Notes: generated by a model not told the origin, from the sequence alone. Counted from the first letter of the stretch, positions 29,555-39,537 are shown. The stretch is DNA of 64,000 nt from Pseudomonas cedrina subsp. cedrina (GCF_001983175.1 NZ_MNPW01000001.1:588075-652074), one strand, 5' to 3'. A program made the numbers and translations.

Positions 29555-29573
29555 ATTGCCCGCAAATTACCCC

Positions 29574-29942
29574 TCAGCCCTCACCTTCCTCGACAAACAC
29601 CACCCGATTGCCAAACGGATCCTTGACGCTCATCTCACGCGAGCCCCACGGCGTTGCTTCAACCTCAGGCTTGGCATAACGGTAATCTTTACCCAGCAAT
29701 TGCTGCTGATACGCGTCCACGCCTGGCGCCTGGATCCGCACCGCCGCGCCCGGCGACGCATCGCCATGGTGCTCGGACAAATGCAGCACGCACTCACCCA
29801 ACGACACCTGCAGATACAGCGGATAGTTCGCCTCGAACCGATGCTGCCAATCGACCTTGAACCCGAGAAAGTCGACGTAGAATTCCAACGCTTTGGTCTC
29901 GTCGAAAATCCGCAGGATGGGGGTGACTTTTCCTAAGTGCAT
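29574..29942 (-). CDS. Glyoxalase/VOC superfamily protein
   Basis: The ATG at 29942 gives 122 residues with one VOC fold: VTPILRIFDETKALEFYVDFLGF, VLHLSEHHGDASPG, and the closing VKDPFGNRVVFVEE. The spacing resembles the bleomycin-resistance-like branch, but nothing sets the substrate. It is 29 bp after the D-aminoacylase gene and probably the last gene of that operon. Confidence 0.8.
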   Translation of the reverse strand: MHLGKVTPILRIFDETKALEFYVDFLGFKVDWQHRFEANYPLYLQVSLGECVLHLSEHHGDASPGAAVRIQAPGVDAYQQQLLGKDYRYAKPEVEATPWGSREMSVKDPFGNRVVFVEEGEG

Positions 29943-29971
29943 GGCAACCGCTCCGTATGTAAGAACGCCCA

Positions 29972-31435
29972 CTATAAATACGAAAACCCGCCACGCAAAT
30001 CCCCGCTGCGTGCCAGGAACCGGCCCGGCCGCTGACCATTGGCCTGCCCGTCGCGGTAGCTCAGCACGCCATTGACCCACACCCCGTCAATGCCCTCTGC
30101 CGCACGCTGCGGTTCCTTGAAATCCGCCACATCGCGCACGCGCAGAGGGTCGAACAAAACCAGGTCCGCCCAGTACCCTTCGCGAATTTCGCCTCGCTGC
30201 GCCAGGCCAAAACGCGCCGCCGACAGGCCGGTCATTTTGTGCACAGCGGTATGCAACGGGAACAACCCGACATCGCGACTGAAGTGCCCCAGCACCCGTG
30301 GAAACGCGCCCCACAAACGCGGATGCGGAAACGGATCCTCAGGCAACCCATCGGAACCCACCATCGACAAGGGATGCGCCAGGATGCGCCGTACATCCGC
30401 TTCGTCCATCCCGTAATACACCGCCCCCGCCGGTTGTAGCCGACGCGCTGCCTCCATCAGCGAAACGTTCCAGTCGCCGGCGATAGCCTGCAAGTCGCGC
30501 CCGCCCATGTCCGGGTGCGGCGTCGACCAAGTGATGGTGATACGGAACGCATCGGTGACTTGCTTGAGGTCCAGGGTCGAAGAACTGGCGGCATAGGGAT
30601 AACAGTCGCAGCCCACCGGGTGGGTTTTCGCCGCCCGTTCCAGGGATGCCAGCAGTTGCGGACTGCGCCCCCAGTTTCCCGCGCCCGCGCACTTGAGGTG
30701 GGAAATGATCACCGGCGCCTGGGCATGCCGACCGATCTGGAAGGCTTCGTCCATCGCTTCCAGAACCGGCTCGAATTCGCTGCGCAAATGGGTGGTGTAC
30801 ACCGCGCCGAAGGCCGTCAGCTCTTCACTCAGTTGCATCACCTCATCGGTCTCGGCGTTGAACGCACTGGCGTACGCCAGGCCTGTGGATAAACCCAGGG
30901 CGCCGGCGGCGAGGCTTTCCTGTAACTGCACGCGCATGGCGGCGATTTCAGCCGGCGTGGCGGTGCGGTGCAGATCGTCCATGTGGTTGCTGCGCAACGC
31001 CGTGTGGCCGATCAAGGCCGCAACGTTCACCGCAGGGTGGGCGCTTTGCACCGCGGCGCGGTAGTCGGCGAAACGTGGATACACGAACGCTTCACGCTGG
31101 CCCAGCAGGTTCATCGGGTCTGGCGGATCACGCTGCAAACTCACCGGCGAGGCGCTGATCCCGCAATTGCCGACAATCACCGTGGTGACGCCCTGGCTGA
31201 GCTTGGGCAGCATCTGCGGGTAACGGATCACCACGGTGTCATCGTGGGTGTGCACATCGATGAACCCCGGCGCCAATACGCGGCCGGCGGCATCGATCTC
31301 TTGCTCGGCAGCGGCCGTGGACAAATCGCCGATCGTTGCGATGCGCCCGTCGCGCAACCCCACATCGGCCGGGTAGCCGGGGGTGTTGCTGCCATCGATG
31401 ACCAGCGCCTGGCGAATCAGCGTGTCGTACTTCAT
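29972..31435 (-). CDS. N-acyl-D-amino-acid deacylase (D-aminoacylase)
   Basis: The true start is the ATG at 31435, one base after the regulator's stop (TGATATG); the open frame continues further upstream but only inside the regulator gene. The 487-residue amidohydrolase has LAPGFIDVHTHDD with the metal-binding HxH, VGNCGISASP, ISHLKCAG, and a late MVGSDGLP. It removes the acyl group from N-acyl-D-amino acids in a zinc-dependent reaction. The GntP-type permease in the operon probably imports the substrate or product. Confidence 0.9.
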   Translation of the reverse strand: MKYDTLIRQALVIDGSNTPGYPADVGLRDGRIATIGDLSTAAAEQEIDAAGRVLAPGFIDVHTHDDTVVIRYPQMLPKLSQGVTTVIVGNCGISASPVSLQRDPPDPMNLLGQREAFVYPRFADYRAAVQSAHPAVNVAALIGHTALRSNHMDDLHRTATPAEIAAMRVQLQESLAAGALGLSTGLAYASAFNAETDEVMQLSEELTAFGAVYTTHLRSEFEPVLEAMDEAFQIGRHAQAPVIISHLKCAGAGNWGRSPQLLASLERAAKTHPVGCDCYPYAASSSTLDLKQVTDAFRITITWSTPHPDMGGRDLQAIAGDWNVSLMEAARRLQPAGAVYYGMDEADVRRILAHPLSMVGSDGLPEDPFPHPRLWGAFPRVLGHFSRDVGLFPLHTAVHKMTGLSAARFGLAQRGEIREGYWADLVLFDPLRVRDVADFKEPQRAAEGIDGVWVNGVLSYRDGQANGQRPGRFLARSGDLRGGFSYL

Positions 31436-31436
31436 A

Positions 31437-32297
31437 TCAGTCTCCGAGCGGCAGGCTGTCGGGGCCGCCGCGATAATCGTCGAGGGCCAGCTTGATCCGG
31501 CGCAGGCGTTCCTGGTTGGCGTCCGGCAGGGCCAGCGCCAGTTCGGTGGCGAGCAGATCAATGGCCAGCAACATGCCGTAGCGCGCCGCCGTGGGTTTGT
31601 AGATAAAACTGGTTTCGGCCGGTTGCAATGGCAGCAAGACATCCGCCAACAGGGCCAAGGGCGAATCGGCCAGGGTGATGGCGAGAATGCGCGCGTCGTA
31701 ATTGCGCGCCAACTCCACCACGTCCAGCAGTTCGGGGGTAAGTCCACTCAAGGAACACACGATCAGCGCCTGTTCGGGGCCCAGGGTCGCCGCCGTGATA
31801 CGCATCATCACCGGGTCGTGGCAGGCGGCAATTGGATAACCCAGGCGCACCAGGCGCACTTGCAGCTCATCGCTGCACAGGCTCGACGGGCCGCCCATGC
31901 CGAACGCATGAATCATCCGCGCCTTGCCCAACAGGCTCACTGCATCCACGAAACTCGTCTGGTTGAAGCCCGACAAGTGCTGACGCAATGTGGCCTCGAT
32001 GTCACCCAGGATCTGCCGATGAAACGCCGACTGTTCCGGCAACCCAGCCGGGTCGAGGAAGCGACTGCCCACGCCACTGGCCTGGGCCAGTTGCAGGCGC
32101 AAGTCGCGCAAATCCCGGCACCCGACACTGCGCGCAAAGCGCGACAAGGTCGCGGTGCTGACCTCGGCCCGTTGGGACAAGGCCTCCAGGCTGGCCGACG
32201 CGGCAAAGCCCACGTCATCGAGCATCAGCCTGGCGATACGCCCCTCCCCTGCGCTGAAGGAAGCCTGGCGGGCGCGGATCTGGTAGAGGATGTCCAT
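31437..32297 (-). CDS. MurR/RpiR-family transcriptional regulator
   Basis: The 286-residue protein has an N-terminal HTH_6 domain (LEALSQRAEVSTATLSRFARSVG) and a C-terminal SIS domain (IHAFGMGGPSSLCSDEL, ALIVCSLSGLTPE). RpiR regulators sense phosphosugars or related ligands and control their own operon. It lies between the permease gene (26 bp) and the D-aminoacylase gene (1 bp). Confidence 0.9.
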   Translation of the reverse strand: MDILYQIRARQASFSAGEGRIARLMLDDVGFAASASLEALSQRAEVSTATLSRFARSVGCRDLRDLRLQLAQASGVGSRFLDPAGLPEQSAFHRQILGDIEATLRQHLSGFNQTSFVDAVSLLGKARMIHAFGMGGPSSLCSDELQVRLVRLGYPIAACHDPVMMRITAATLGPEQALIVCSLSGLTPELLDVVELARNYDARILAITLADSPLALLADVLLPLQPAETSFIYKPTAARYGMLLAIDLLATELALALPDANQERLRRIKLALDDYRGGPDSLPLGD

Positions 32298-32323
32298 GGG
32301 GTCTCCGGGTTACAGAACAGGGC

Positions 32324-33673
32324 TCATAACAACAGTGAAAGGCCGTACGTCAGGCCGAAGGCGACCAGCGAAATCAGGGTCTCCAACACGGTCCAGGTCT
32401 TGAAGGTCTGGATCACCGTCATATTGAAGTATTCCTTGATCAGCCAGAAGCCGCCGTCGTTGACGTGGGAAAAGATCACCGAGCCCGCGCCGGTCGTCAG
32501 CACCAGCAATTCCGGGTGTGGATAACCCAGGCCCATGGCAACCGGCGCCACCACACCGGACGCGGTGGTCATGGCAACCGTGGCCGAGCCTGTGGCAATA
32601 CGCATCAGCGCGGCGAACAGCCACCCCATCACCAGCGGCGACAAATGAAACGCATGGGCCAGGCCGAGGATTTCGTTGGTCACGCCCGCGTCTACCAGGA
32701 TGCGATTCAACCCACCGCCCGCGCCCACCAGCAAGGTAATGCTGGCCGTCGGCGCCAGGCATTCATTGGTGAACTTGAGGATCGACTCGCGGTTGAAACC
32801 CTGGGCGATACCCAAGGTCCAGAAGCTGACCAATGTCGCCACCAGCAACGCAATCACCGAGTTGCCGATGAACAACAGGAACTGGTTGAACGCAGTGCCC
32901 GGCGTGGCGATCACGTTGGCCCAACCGCCGATCATCATCAACACCACCGGCAGCAGGATGGTGCCCATGGTCAGCGCGAAACTGGGCAGTCGGATGCGCG
33001 GCTCGCGCTCGATGAACTGGCGTTCCAGCGGGTTTTGCGCCGGCAACTGGATACGCGGCACGATGAACCTGGCATACACGGGGCCGGCGATGATGGCCGT
33101 GGGGATGCCGATCAGGATCGCATACAGCACCGTCTGCCCCACCGACGCGTTATAGGCCAGCACCGCCATCATCGCCGCCGGGTGCGGCGGCACCAGCGCA
33201 TGCACCACCGACAAACCGGCGACCATCGGCAAGCCGACCATCAAGATTGAAACGCCCACACGCCGCGCCACGGTAAAGGCGATCGGCACCAGCAACACAA
33301 AACCGACTTCAAAAAACAGCGGCAGCCCCACCAGGAACGCGATGCACACCATCGCCCAATGGGCATTGCGCTCGCCGAACCGGTTGATCAACGTACGCGC
33401 CACCTGCTCGGCACCGCCGGATTCGGCCATCATCTTGCCGAGCATGGTGCCCAGCGCGACGACCAGGGCGATGTGCCCCAGGGTCTTGCCGACGCCCGCC
33501 TCGTAGGAGCCCATGATGGTATCCGCCGGCATCCCGGCCGTCAGTGCCAGGCCGATGGACACCAGGGTGATGACGATAAACGGGTTGAGCCGGTAACGTG
33601 CAATCAGCACGATCAAAGCAATGATGGCGATGGCAGCGTATGCCAATAGCCCGAAGCCCAGTGATGCGGCCAT
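32324..33673 (-). CDS. GntP-family permease
   Basis: The ATG at 33673, with GAGGAG upstream, gives 449 residues with about 12 hydrophobic helices. Family signatures are HALVPPHPAAM and GLPLFFEVGFVLLVPI. GntP proteins are proton symporters for gluconate and relatives, and DsdX in this family carries D-serine. The operon partner suggests an N-acyl-D-amino acid or D-amino acid here; this is inference. It is the first gene of the operon. Confidence 0.88.
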   Translation of the reverse strand: MAASLGFGLLAYAAIAIIALIVLIARYRLNPFIVITLVSIGLALTAGMPADTIMGSYEAGVGKTLGHIALVVALGTMLGKMMAESGGAEQVARTLINRFGERNAHWAMVCIAFLVGLPLFFEVGFVLLVPIAFTVARRVGVSILMVGLPMVAGLSVVHALVPPHPAAMMAVLAYNASVGQTVLYAILIGIPTAIIAGPVYARFIVPRIQLPAQNPLERQFIEREPRIRLPSFALTMGTILLPVVLMMIGGWANVIATPGTAFNQFLLFIGNSVIALLVATLVSFWTLGIAQGFNRESILKFTNECLAPTASITLLVGAGGGLNRILVDAGVTNEILGLAHAFHLSPLVMGWLFAALMRIATGSATVAMTTASGVVAPVAMGLGYPHPELLVLTTGAGSVIFSHVNDGGFWLIKEYFNMTVIQTFKTWTVLETLISLVAFGLTYGLSLLL

Positions 33674-33919
33674 GCGGTACTCCTCGGAAAGGGTCACGTC
33701 AGATCTGTTGTGAAACTCATAAATCATTACCGAGGCGTATTTTCAATTTTAATGAAACTAAATTTCGCCCACAGATAAGCCCTGTCGCGTTGGGATACGC
33801 CCAAGGCTCGTCAATGAAAATTCAGGGAGCGTTCTTACACGAAGATCAGACAAGGCTGGAAACTCACCGCGCGCGGTTGAGTCTTAGCCTGCACATTCAT
33901 TGAAGCCAGGAAATCGACC

Positions 33920-34300
33920 ATGAAACACACGACACTCGCCGCCGGCGCCCTGCTGCTGGCCCTGTGCGGCACTGCCGCCGCAGCCGACAACCCGGCGCTG
34001 AAAAAATGCATGGACGGCGCCAGCACCACCGCAGACATGGTCGGTTGCAACGTCAAGGAGACCAAGGTGCAAGACGCGCGCCTGAACAAAGCCTACAAGG
34101 CTGCTCTCGCCGCCCTGGAAGGCAACCGCAGGCAGCAGCTGCAAGACGTGCAGCGCCTGTGGATAAAGTACCGCGATGCCAATTGCGGTTTCATCGGTTC
34201 GGCCACCGGCGGCACCATCGATCAGGTCAACGGCTCCGGTTGCGTGCTGGACATGACCCAGGCACGCGCCCAGGAGTTGGAAAACCTCGTCGGGCCTTGA
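33920..34300 (+). CDS. LprI/DUF1311 family secreted protein
   Basis: The 126-residue protein has a clear signal peptide (LLLALCGTAAAAD). The DUF1311 core follows: NVKETKVQDARLNKAYKAAL, RLWIKYRDANCGFIG, and three or four periplasmic Cys. Members include lysozyme inhibitors (LprI). Its stop is directly adjacent to the stop of the SulP gene. Confidence 0.85.
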   Translation: MKHTTLAAGALLLALCGTAAAADNPALKKCMDGASTTADMVGCNVKETKVQDARLNKAYKAALAALEGNRRQQLQDVQRLWIKYRDANCGFIGSATGGTIDQVNGSGCVLDMTQARAQELENLVGP

Positions 34301-35746
34301 TCAGTCGTGATGCACCCGCGCACGCTTGAGCAACTTCTTGCAGCGCTCCGACAGATGCAACACCCGCAGGTGCTTGCCGGCCTTGCTGTAGCGCTCGCGC
34401 AGGGTCATCAGCGCGGCAATCGCCGAGTAGTCGACAAAGCTCAGGTGACGGCAATCGAGCGTCACCTGAGCCGGGTCGTTGGCCGGGTCGAATTGGTTCA
34501 GGAACGGCGTGGTCGAGGCAAAGAACAAGGTACCGTGCAGGCGATAGAGCTTGCTGCCATCGGCTTCCAGATGCTCATCGGCGTACAATTCGCGCGCTTG
34601 CTGCCAGGCAAAGTTCAGCGCCGCAATCACAATCCCGCACAGCACGGCGGTGGCCAGGTCGGTGAACACGGTGATCACCGTCACCGCAATGATCACCAGC
34701 ACATCATTGAGCGGCACCTTGTTGATCACCCGCAACGACGCCCAGGCGAAGGTCTGCTGCGACACCACGAACATCACCCCGACCAGCGCCGCCAATGGAA
34801 TGCGCTCGATCAGCGGTGACAGAAACAGGATGAACAACAGAATCATCACCCCGGCAAACACCCCGGAGAATCGCCCGCGCCCGCCGGAGCTGAGGTTGAT
34901 CACGGTTTGTCCGATCATCGCGCAACCGCCCATGCCGCCGAACAGGCCAGACAGCATGTTCGCCGCGCCCAGGGCCACGCTTTCGCGGTCGGGGTAGCCA
35001 CGGGTCTCGGTGATTTCGTCGGTGAGGTTCAGGGTGAGCAGGGTTTCCAGCAGCCCGACCATAGCCATCAGGAAAGCGTAGGGCGCGATGATGCCGAGGG
35101 TTTCCAGGGTCCAGGGGATCTGCGGCCACGCAAAGGTCGGCAGGCCGCCGGCGATATGGGCCATGTCGCCGAGGGTGCGGGTCGGCAAACCGAGCAGATA
35201 GACCGCCAGGCCCACGCCAAGGATCGCCACCAGCGCGGGCGGCACGGCGCGCGTGATACGCGGCAACAGGTAGACGATGGCCATGGTCACCAGCACCAGG
35301 CCGGCCATTACGTACAGCGGCGTGCCGCTGAGCCAGCTTTCGCCGTTCTTGAAGTGCTCCAGCTGCGCCAGCGCAATGATGATCGCCAGGCCGTTGACGA
35401 ACCCCAGCATCACCGGATGCGGCACCATGCGCACCAGTTTGCCCAGGCGCAGCAGGCCGAACGCGACCATGATCAGCCCGCCCAGCAATACCGTGGCCAG
35501 CAGATATTCCACGCCGTGTTGCACCACCAACGCCACGATCACCACCGCCATCGAGCCTGCCGCGCCGGAGACCATACCGGGGCGACCGCCGAATAAGGCG
35601 GTCAGGGTGCAGATGATAAAGGCGCCATAGAGCCCCATCAGCGGGTTGAGGTGAGCCACCAGGGCAAAGGCGATGCACTCGGGCAGCAACGCAAAGGACG
35701 TGGTGAGGCCGGCCAGGGCATCGGCGCGCAGACGGGTGAGGTTCAT
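34301..35746 (-). CDS. SulP-family inorganic anion transporter with STAS domain
   Basis: The 481-residue protein has 10-12 membrane helices (AGLTTSFALLPECIAFALVA, NLSSGGRGRFSGVFAG). A C-terminal STAS domain follows (QVTLDCRHLSFVDYSAIAALM). SulP proteins carry sulfate, bicarbonate or similar anions. No carbonic anhydrase or cys gene is adjacent, so the substrate is open. Its ribosome site is weak. Confidence 0.9.
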   Translation of the reverse strand: MNLTRLRADALAGLTTSFALLPECIAFALVAHLNPLMGLYGAFIICTLTALFGGRPGMVSGAAGSMAVVIVALVVQHGVEYLLATVLLGGLIMVAFGLLRLGKLVRMVPHPVMLGFVNGLAIIIALAQLEHFKNGESWLSGTPLYVMAGLVLVTMAIVYLLPRITRAVPPALVAILGVGLAVYLLGLPTRTLGDMAHIAGGLPTFAWPQIPWTLETLGIIAPYAFLMAMVGLLETLLTLNLTDEITETRGYPDRESVALGAANMLSGLFGGMGGCAMIGQTVINLSSGGRGRFSGVFAGVMILLFILFLSPLIERIPLAALVGVMFVVSQQTFAWASLRVINKVPLNDVLVIIAVTVITVFTDLATAVLCGIVIAALNFAWQQARELYADEHLEADGSKLYRLHGTLFFASTTPFLNQFDPANDPAQVTLDCRHLSFVDYSAIAALMTLRERYSKAGKHLRVLHLSERCKKLLKRARVHHD

Positions 35747-35843
35747 GAGGTACCAGGGTCATGCGGGGGATAAGGCGGGGAATGGTACGGAATTGAGCGG
35801 GGTGGGGCCAGTGTCGGGTGAACATGAAGGACCGAGTGGCCCC

Positions 35844-35930
35844 CTTCGCGAGCAAGCCCGCTCCCACATTTTGACCGCATTTTCCTGATCGAACGCGATC
35901 AAGTGTGGGAGCTGGCTTGCCTGCGATGGC
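35844..35930. repeat. Hybrid REP pair
   Basis: The left half is CGCGAGCAAGCCCGCTCCCA and the right half is TGTGGGAGCTGGCTTGCC. The two halves belong to different subtypes of the common REP family, with a ~35 bp spacer. Confidence 0.8.
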
Positions 35931-35953
35931 AACACCTGGGTCTCAAGCGAACA

Positions 35954-36847
35954 TCACACCATCTGGTTACGAATCCATTCCACAACCGAAGTCCGCTTCG
36001 GCACCCAACCCAGCAATTCGCGCGCATGCTTGCCCCGCACCCGGCTGTTGGAACCCAGGCCATAGTTGGCCATTTCATAGCCCCACTCGGCCTCGGCATC
36101 CGCCAATGGCCAATCCTGCGGTTGACCCAGGTGCAGCGCTTCGGCGATGGCGGTGGTCATGTCGACAAACGCGGCCTCGCCGCTTTCCACGAAGTAGAAC
36201 GTACCGGGCACATTCCGGGTCAGTGCCAGCAGGTACAGCGCCACCACGTCTTCAATGTGCACGTTGGACCAGATGTTCTGCCCGCTGCCCACATGGCGTA
36301 CCACCCCGCTCTTACGCGCCTGCTTGAGCAGGCGCGGCAATTGCACGCTGTCGCGCTTCACGCCCAGGCTGTGGCCGTAGATCAACGTGTTGCAGATCAC
36401 CGCCGAATTCACGCCGTGCCGGGCGGCGGCCAGGATCAGCTTGTCGATGGCGACGCGAGCGGCCTTGTCGGCCGTCGGTTCCGGCAGGTTGTCTTCGTGG
36501 TAGATGACGTCACTGGCCTTGCCGCCCGACGCATCGCCGACGATGCTCGAACCGCTGGTGTGCAGGAACGGTTTGTTCGACCCCTTCAGCGCCGCCAGCA
36601 GGGTTTCGACGCCAGCGCGATGGTCGCTGCTCGCGGCGTTGATCACCGCATCGGCCTTTTGCGCCTGTTCGGTCAGCACAGCGGCGTCATCGAGGCTGCC
36701 GATCACTGGCGTGATGCCCAGGGCGGTCATTTCGGCGGCTTGGTCGGCGCTGCGTACCAGGCCGGTGACGGTGTGGCCAGCCTTGATCAGGCCGGTGGCG
36801 ATGGAACCGCCGATAAAGCCTGCGGCGCCGGTGACGAATACGTTCAT
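35954..36847 (-). CDS. NAD(P)-dependent epimerase/dehydratase-like (extended SDR)
   Basis: The ATG at 36847 gives 297 residues. The N-terminal NAD motif is VTGAAGFIGGSIATGLIKAG. Later parts (LHTSGSSIVGDASGG, CNTLIYGHSLG) fit an atypical extended SDR, and the Tyr-x3-Lys motif is not obvious. The substrate is unknown. It lies 103 bp downstream of a LysR gene in the same direction. Confidence 0.82.
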   Translation of the reverse strand: MNVFVTGAAGFIGGSIATGLIKAGHTVTGLVRSADQAAEMTALGITPVIGSLDDAAVLTEQAQKADAVINAASSDHRAGVETLLAALKGSNKPFLHTSGSSIVGDASGGKASDVIYHEDNLPEPTADKAARVAIDKLILAAARHGVNSAVICNTLIYGHSLGVKRDSVQLPRLLKQARKSGVVRHVGSGQNIWSNVHIEDVVALYLLALTRNVPGTFYFVESGEAAFVDMTTAIAEALHLGQPQDWPLADAEAEWGYEMANYGLGSNSRVRGKHARELLGWVPKRTSVVEWIRNQMV

Positions 36848-36950
36848 GGAGTGTTCTCCTGACTGGGTAAGTGATGCGTCCAGTATCCAGGGCGCACCCG
36901 TGCCGAATAAGCCCCCGGCGGCCAATTCAGTCTTGCGCCCGAATCACGAA

Positions 36951-37847
36951 TCAGCAGGCATAGCGCGCCAGCTTGGCCTGGATAAAATCCAGGAAACACT
37001 GGATACGCAGCGCCAATTGCGAGTTACGGTAGAACACCGCGTGGATCGGCTGGCGATAACCACTGTTGAAGGTTTCCAGCACCGGCACCAGGCGCCCGGC
37101 GTCAATGTCGGCGGCGGTCATGAAGTTCGACAGGCAGCAGATGCCCTGCCCTTCCAGCGCCAGTTGGCGCAGGGTTTCACCGCTGGACGCGGCGATGCCG
37201 GGTTGGATCAGCCAGCGGTCGCCTTCCACATGACGCAGCGGCCAATGGTTGAGGGTTTCGGTCTGGGTGAAGCCGAGCAAGGTGTGGTCCGCCAACTCGG
37301 CGACCGTGGTCGGCGTGCCGTGTTGCTGGAGGTAGTCGGGGCTGGCGAGGATATGCAGCGGCGTACAGCCAAGGGCGCGCGCATGCAGGGTGGAGTCGGC
37401 CAGGGCACCGATGCGAATGGCGATATCGGTGCTTTGCTCGAGCAGGTCGATGATCACGTCATCGCTGTTCAGCTCCAGTTGAATGTCGGGGTAGAGGCGG
37501 CGAAACTCGGCGATGTACGGCACGATCCCATGCAGCATGAACGGCACCGCGGCATTGATGCGCAGGCGCCCGGCCGGTTTTTTCTGGCGGGACGACAGGC
37601 GTTCTTCCAGCTCATCCATTTGCGCCAGGATCGCCTTGGCCTGCTCGAAGAAGTACTTGCCCTCTTCGGTCAGGTCCATGCGCCGCGTGGTGCGGTTGAT
37701 CAGCGTGGTGTCGAGCTTGGCTTCCAGGCGCGACAAGGTGCGACTGACCGCGGACGGCGTCTGCCCGACCTGCTCCGCCGCTGCGGAGATCGAACCGCAC
37801 TCGATCACGCTGACGAAGATCTGTAGCTCATCGGATCGGGCTTTCAC
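36951..37847 (-). CDS. LysR-family transcriptional regulator
   Basis: The 298-residue protein has the HTH CGSISAAAEQVGQTPSAVSRTLSRLEAKL and a typical co-inducer domain. It lies 30 bp after mdaB and upstream of the epimerase-like gene on the same strand, so these three may be one regulated unit. Confidence 0.93.
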   Translation of the reverse strand: MKARSDELQIFVSVIECGSISAAAEQVGQTPSAVSRTLSRLEAKLDTTLINRTTRRMDLTEEGKYFFEQAKAILAQMDELEERLSSRQKKPAGRLRINAAVPFMLHGIVPYIAEFRRLYPDIQLELNSDDVIIDLLEQSTDIAIRIGALADSTLHARALGCTPLHILASPDYLQQHGTPTTVAELADHTLLGFTQTETLNHWPLRHVEGDRWLIQPGIAASSGETLRQLALEGQGICCLSNFMTAADIDAGRLVPVLETFNSGYRQPIHAVFYRNSQLALRIQCFLDFIQAKLARYAC

Positions 37848-37877
37848 GGGCGCTCCTCGTTATCGGTTCAGCGCAGC

Positions 37878-38468
37878 TTACACCGAGAGATTGAACACCT
37901 GCGCCAGATGCTGCTCGTAGCGTGCCACGTCAGCTTCGATCGCCGGGCGCTTCATCACGTCAACGCAGAGGAAGGTTGGCAACGCGGTCATGCCGAGGAA
38001 CTCGTGGGCCTTGTGGAACGGGAAGTACACCGCGTCCACACCCTTGGCTTCAAAGAAGTCGTTCGGGTCGTCGAAGGCTTGCTGCGGCGCATTCCAGGTC
38101 AGTGACAGCAGGTATTGCTTGCCCTGCACCAAACCGCCGCTGCCGTATTTCTGCGAGGCATCGGAACGGGTGCGGCCATCGCTGGCGTACAGGCTGCCGT
38201 GGCCTTCGGTGAAGACTTCGTCGATGTACTTCTTCACGATCCACGGTGCGCCCATCCACCAGCCGGGCATCTGGTAGATGATCACGTCGGCCCAAAGGAA
38301 TTTGGCGACTTCTTCGGCGACGTCATAGCCTTCGTCGATGTGGGTGACTTTGACGTCGATGCCGCCACGGTCCAGCACAGCCAAGGCGGCGTCATGCAAG
38401 GTGCTGTTGTAGCGACCGTCGGAGTGGGCGAACTGTTTGCCGCCGTTGAGCAGGAGTACTTTTTTCAT
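37878..38468 (-). CDS. mdaB: NADPH quinone reductase MdaB
   Basis: The 196-residue flavodoxin-fold protein has LLLNGGKQFAHSDGRYN, YQMPGWWMGAPWIVKKYIDE and LSLTWNAPQQAFDD, closely fitting MdaB. It reduces quinones by two electrons with FAD, giving protection from oxidative and drug stress. GGAG precedes the ATG. Confidence 0.93.
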   Translation of the reverse strand: MKKVLLLNGGKQFAHSDGRYNSTLHDAALAVLDRGGIDVKVTHIDEGYDVAEEVAKFLWADVIIYQMPGWWMGAPWIVKKYIDEVFTEGHGSLYASDGRTRSDASQKYGSGGLVQGKQYLLSLTWNAPQQAFDDPNDFFEAKGVDAVYFPFHKAHEFLGMTALPTFLCVDVMKRPAIEADVARYEQHLAQVFNLSV

Positions 38469-38583
38469 GGGAGGTATCCAGAAGTGAAAATGTCTGGACG
38501 CAGACTATCGACATTGCCCCGTCGGAATAAGCGATGGCACGGCAAAATACTTTTGACCGGAATGCACGAATGCTCGGCTATTG

Positions 38584-39348
38584 TTAACCGTTGATCAGCA
38601 GATGACCGCCCAGCAGCGCCATGCCGATGAAAAATACCCGCTTGAATAACGCCGCACTGATGCGCTGGCGTATCACCTGGCCGAGCCACATCCCCAGCAG
38701 CGCCGGCACCAGCGCCAGCAGCGACGCGTTGATTTCACCCGCGCCCAGGTTGCCGCGCCAGGCCAACCCGGCGGCGAGTGCCAAGGTGGACACGCTGAAC
38801 GACAGCCCCAGCGCCTGCACCAACTGATCGCGGTTCAGCCCCAACGCTTGCAGATAGGGCACGGCCGGGATCACGAACACACCGGTCGCCGAGGTAATGA
38901 TGCCCGTGATCACGCCACACACAGGGCCCAGCCAGCGTTCGGCTTCGGGCGTCACCCTGAACGAGGGCAGGAACAACCCGCTGAGCGCATAGACCAGCAA
39001 TGCTGCGCCCAATGCATGAACCACCCAGCCAGCGCCATCCATGCCCAGCCACAGCGTGCCCAGCCCGGTGCCGAGAAAAATCAGCAGCAGCATGGGCCAC
39101 AGGCGTTTGACCAGCCCGCGCAGATGACCGCCGAACGCCAGTTGCCAGAGGTTGGTGACTGTCGACGGGATGATCAGCAATGCCGCTGCCTGTGCCGGCA
39201 GCATAGCCAGGCCGAGTAACCCCATGGCGACTGTCGGCAGGCCCAGGCCGATCACGCCCTTGACGGTACCGGCCAGCAGGAAGGTGCCGATTACCAGCAA
39301 AGTCAGGACGGGGCCGATGGTTTGGTAGAAGCCAAGGAAGGTATTCAT
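38584..39348 (-). CDS. TauE/SafE-family membrane transporter
   Basis: The ATG at 39348 gives 255 residues with about 8 hydrophobic helices. The family repeats are seen as GTVKGVIGLGLPTVAM and ITSATGVFVIPAVPYLQALG. Members export sulfite, sulfoacetate or related anions. It is divergent from a LysR gene that may control it; a REP pair lies in the shared region. Confidence 0.88.
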   Translation of the reverse strand: MNTFLGFYQTIGPVLTLLVIGTFLLAGTVKGVIGLGLPTVAMGLLGLAMLPAQAAALLIIPSTVTNLWQLAFGGHLRGLVKRLWPMLLLIFLGTGLGTLWLGMDGAGWVVHALGAALLVYALSGLFLPSFRVTPEAERWLGPVCGVITGIITSATGVFVIPAVPYLQALGLNRDQLVQALGLSFSVSTLALAAGLAWRGNLGAGEINASLLALVPALLGMWLGQVIRQRISAALFKRVFFIGMALLGGHLLING

Positions 39349-39432
39349 GGGGCCATTGTGGGGCTTGCGGGTGGGGAGTGAAATCCGCCATATACTGAGG
39401 CAGACTCTTGTTTTGCATGAGGCTGGAAGGGT

Positions 39433-39505
39433 CATCGCAGGCAAGCCAGCTCCCACACTCGGATGTGTCCGCCCATCGACATGTGGGAGCTGGCTTGCCT
39501 GCGAA
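39433..39505. repeat. REP pair in a divergent promoter region
   Basis: GGCAAGCCAGCTCCCACA and TGTGGGAGCTGGCTTGCC face outward around a ~35 bp spacer. The pair ends ~30 bases before the LysR start, closer to promoters than usual. Confidence 0.85.
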
Positions 39506-39537
39506 GAGGCCAGTCCGGTCACCCGAGAACCTCAGCC

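Noticed and set aside
31436..31747. N-terminal extension of the D-aminoacylase frame
   Set aside because: It lies within the RpiR gene in another frame; the family start (MKYDTLIRQ) is at 31435.
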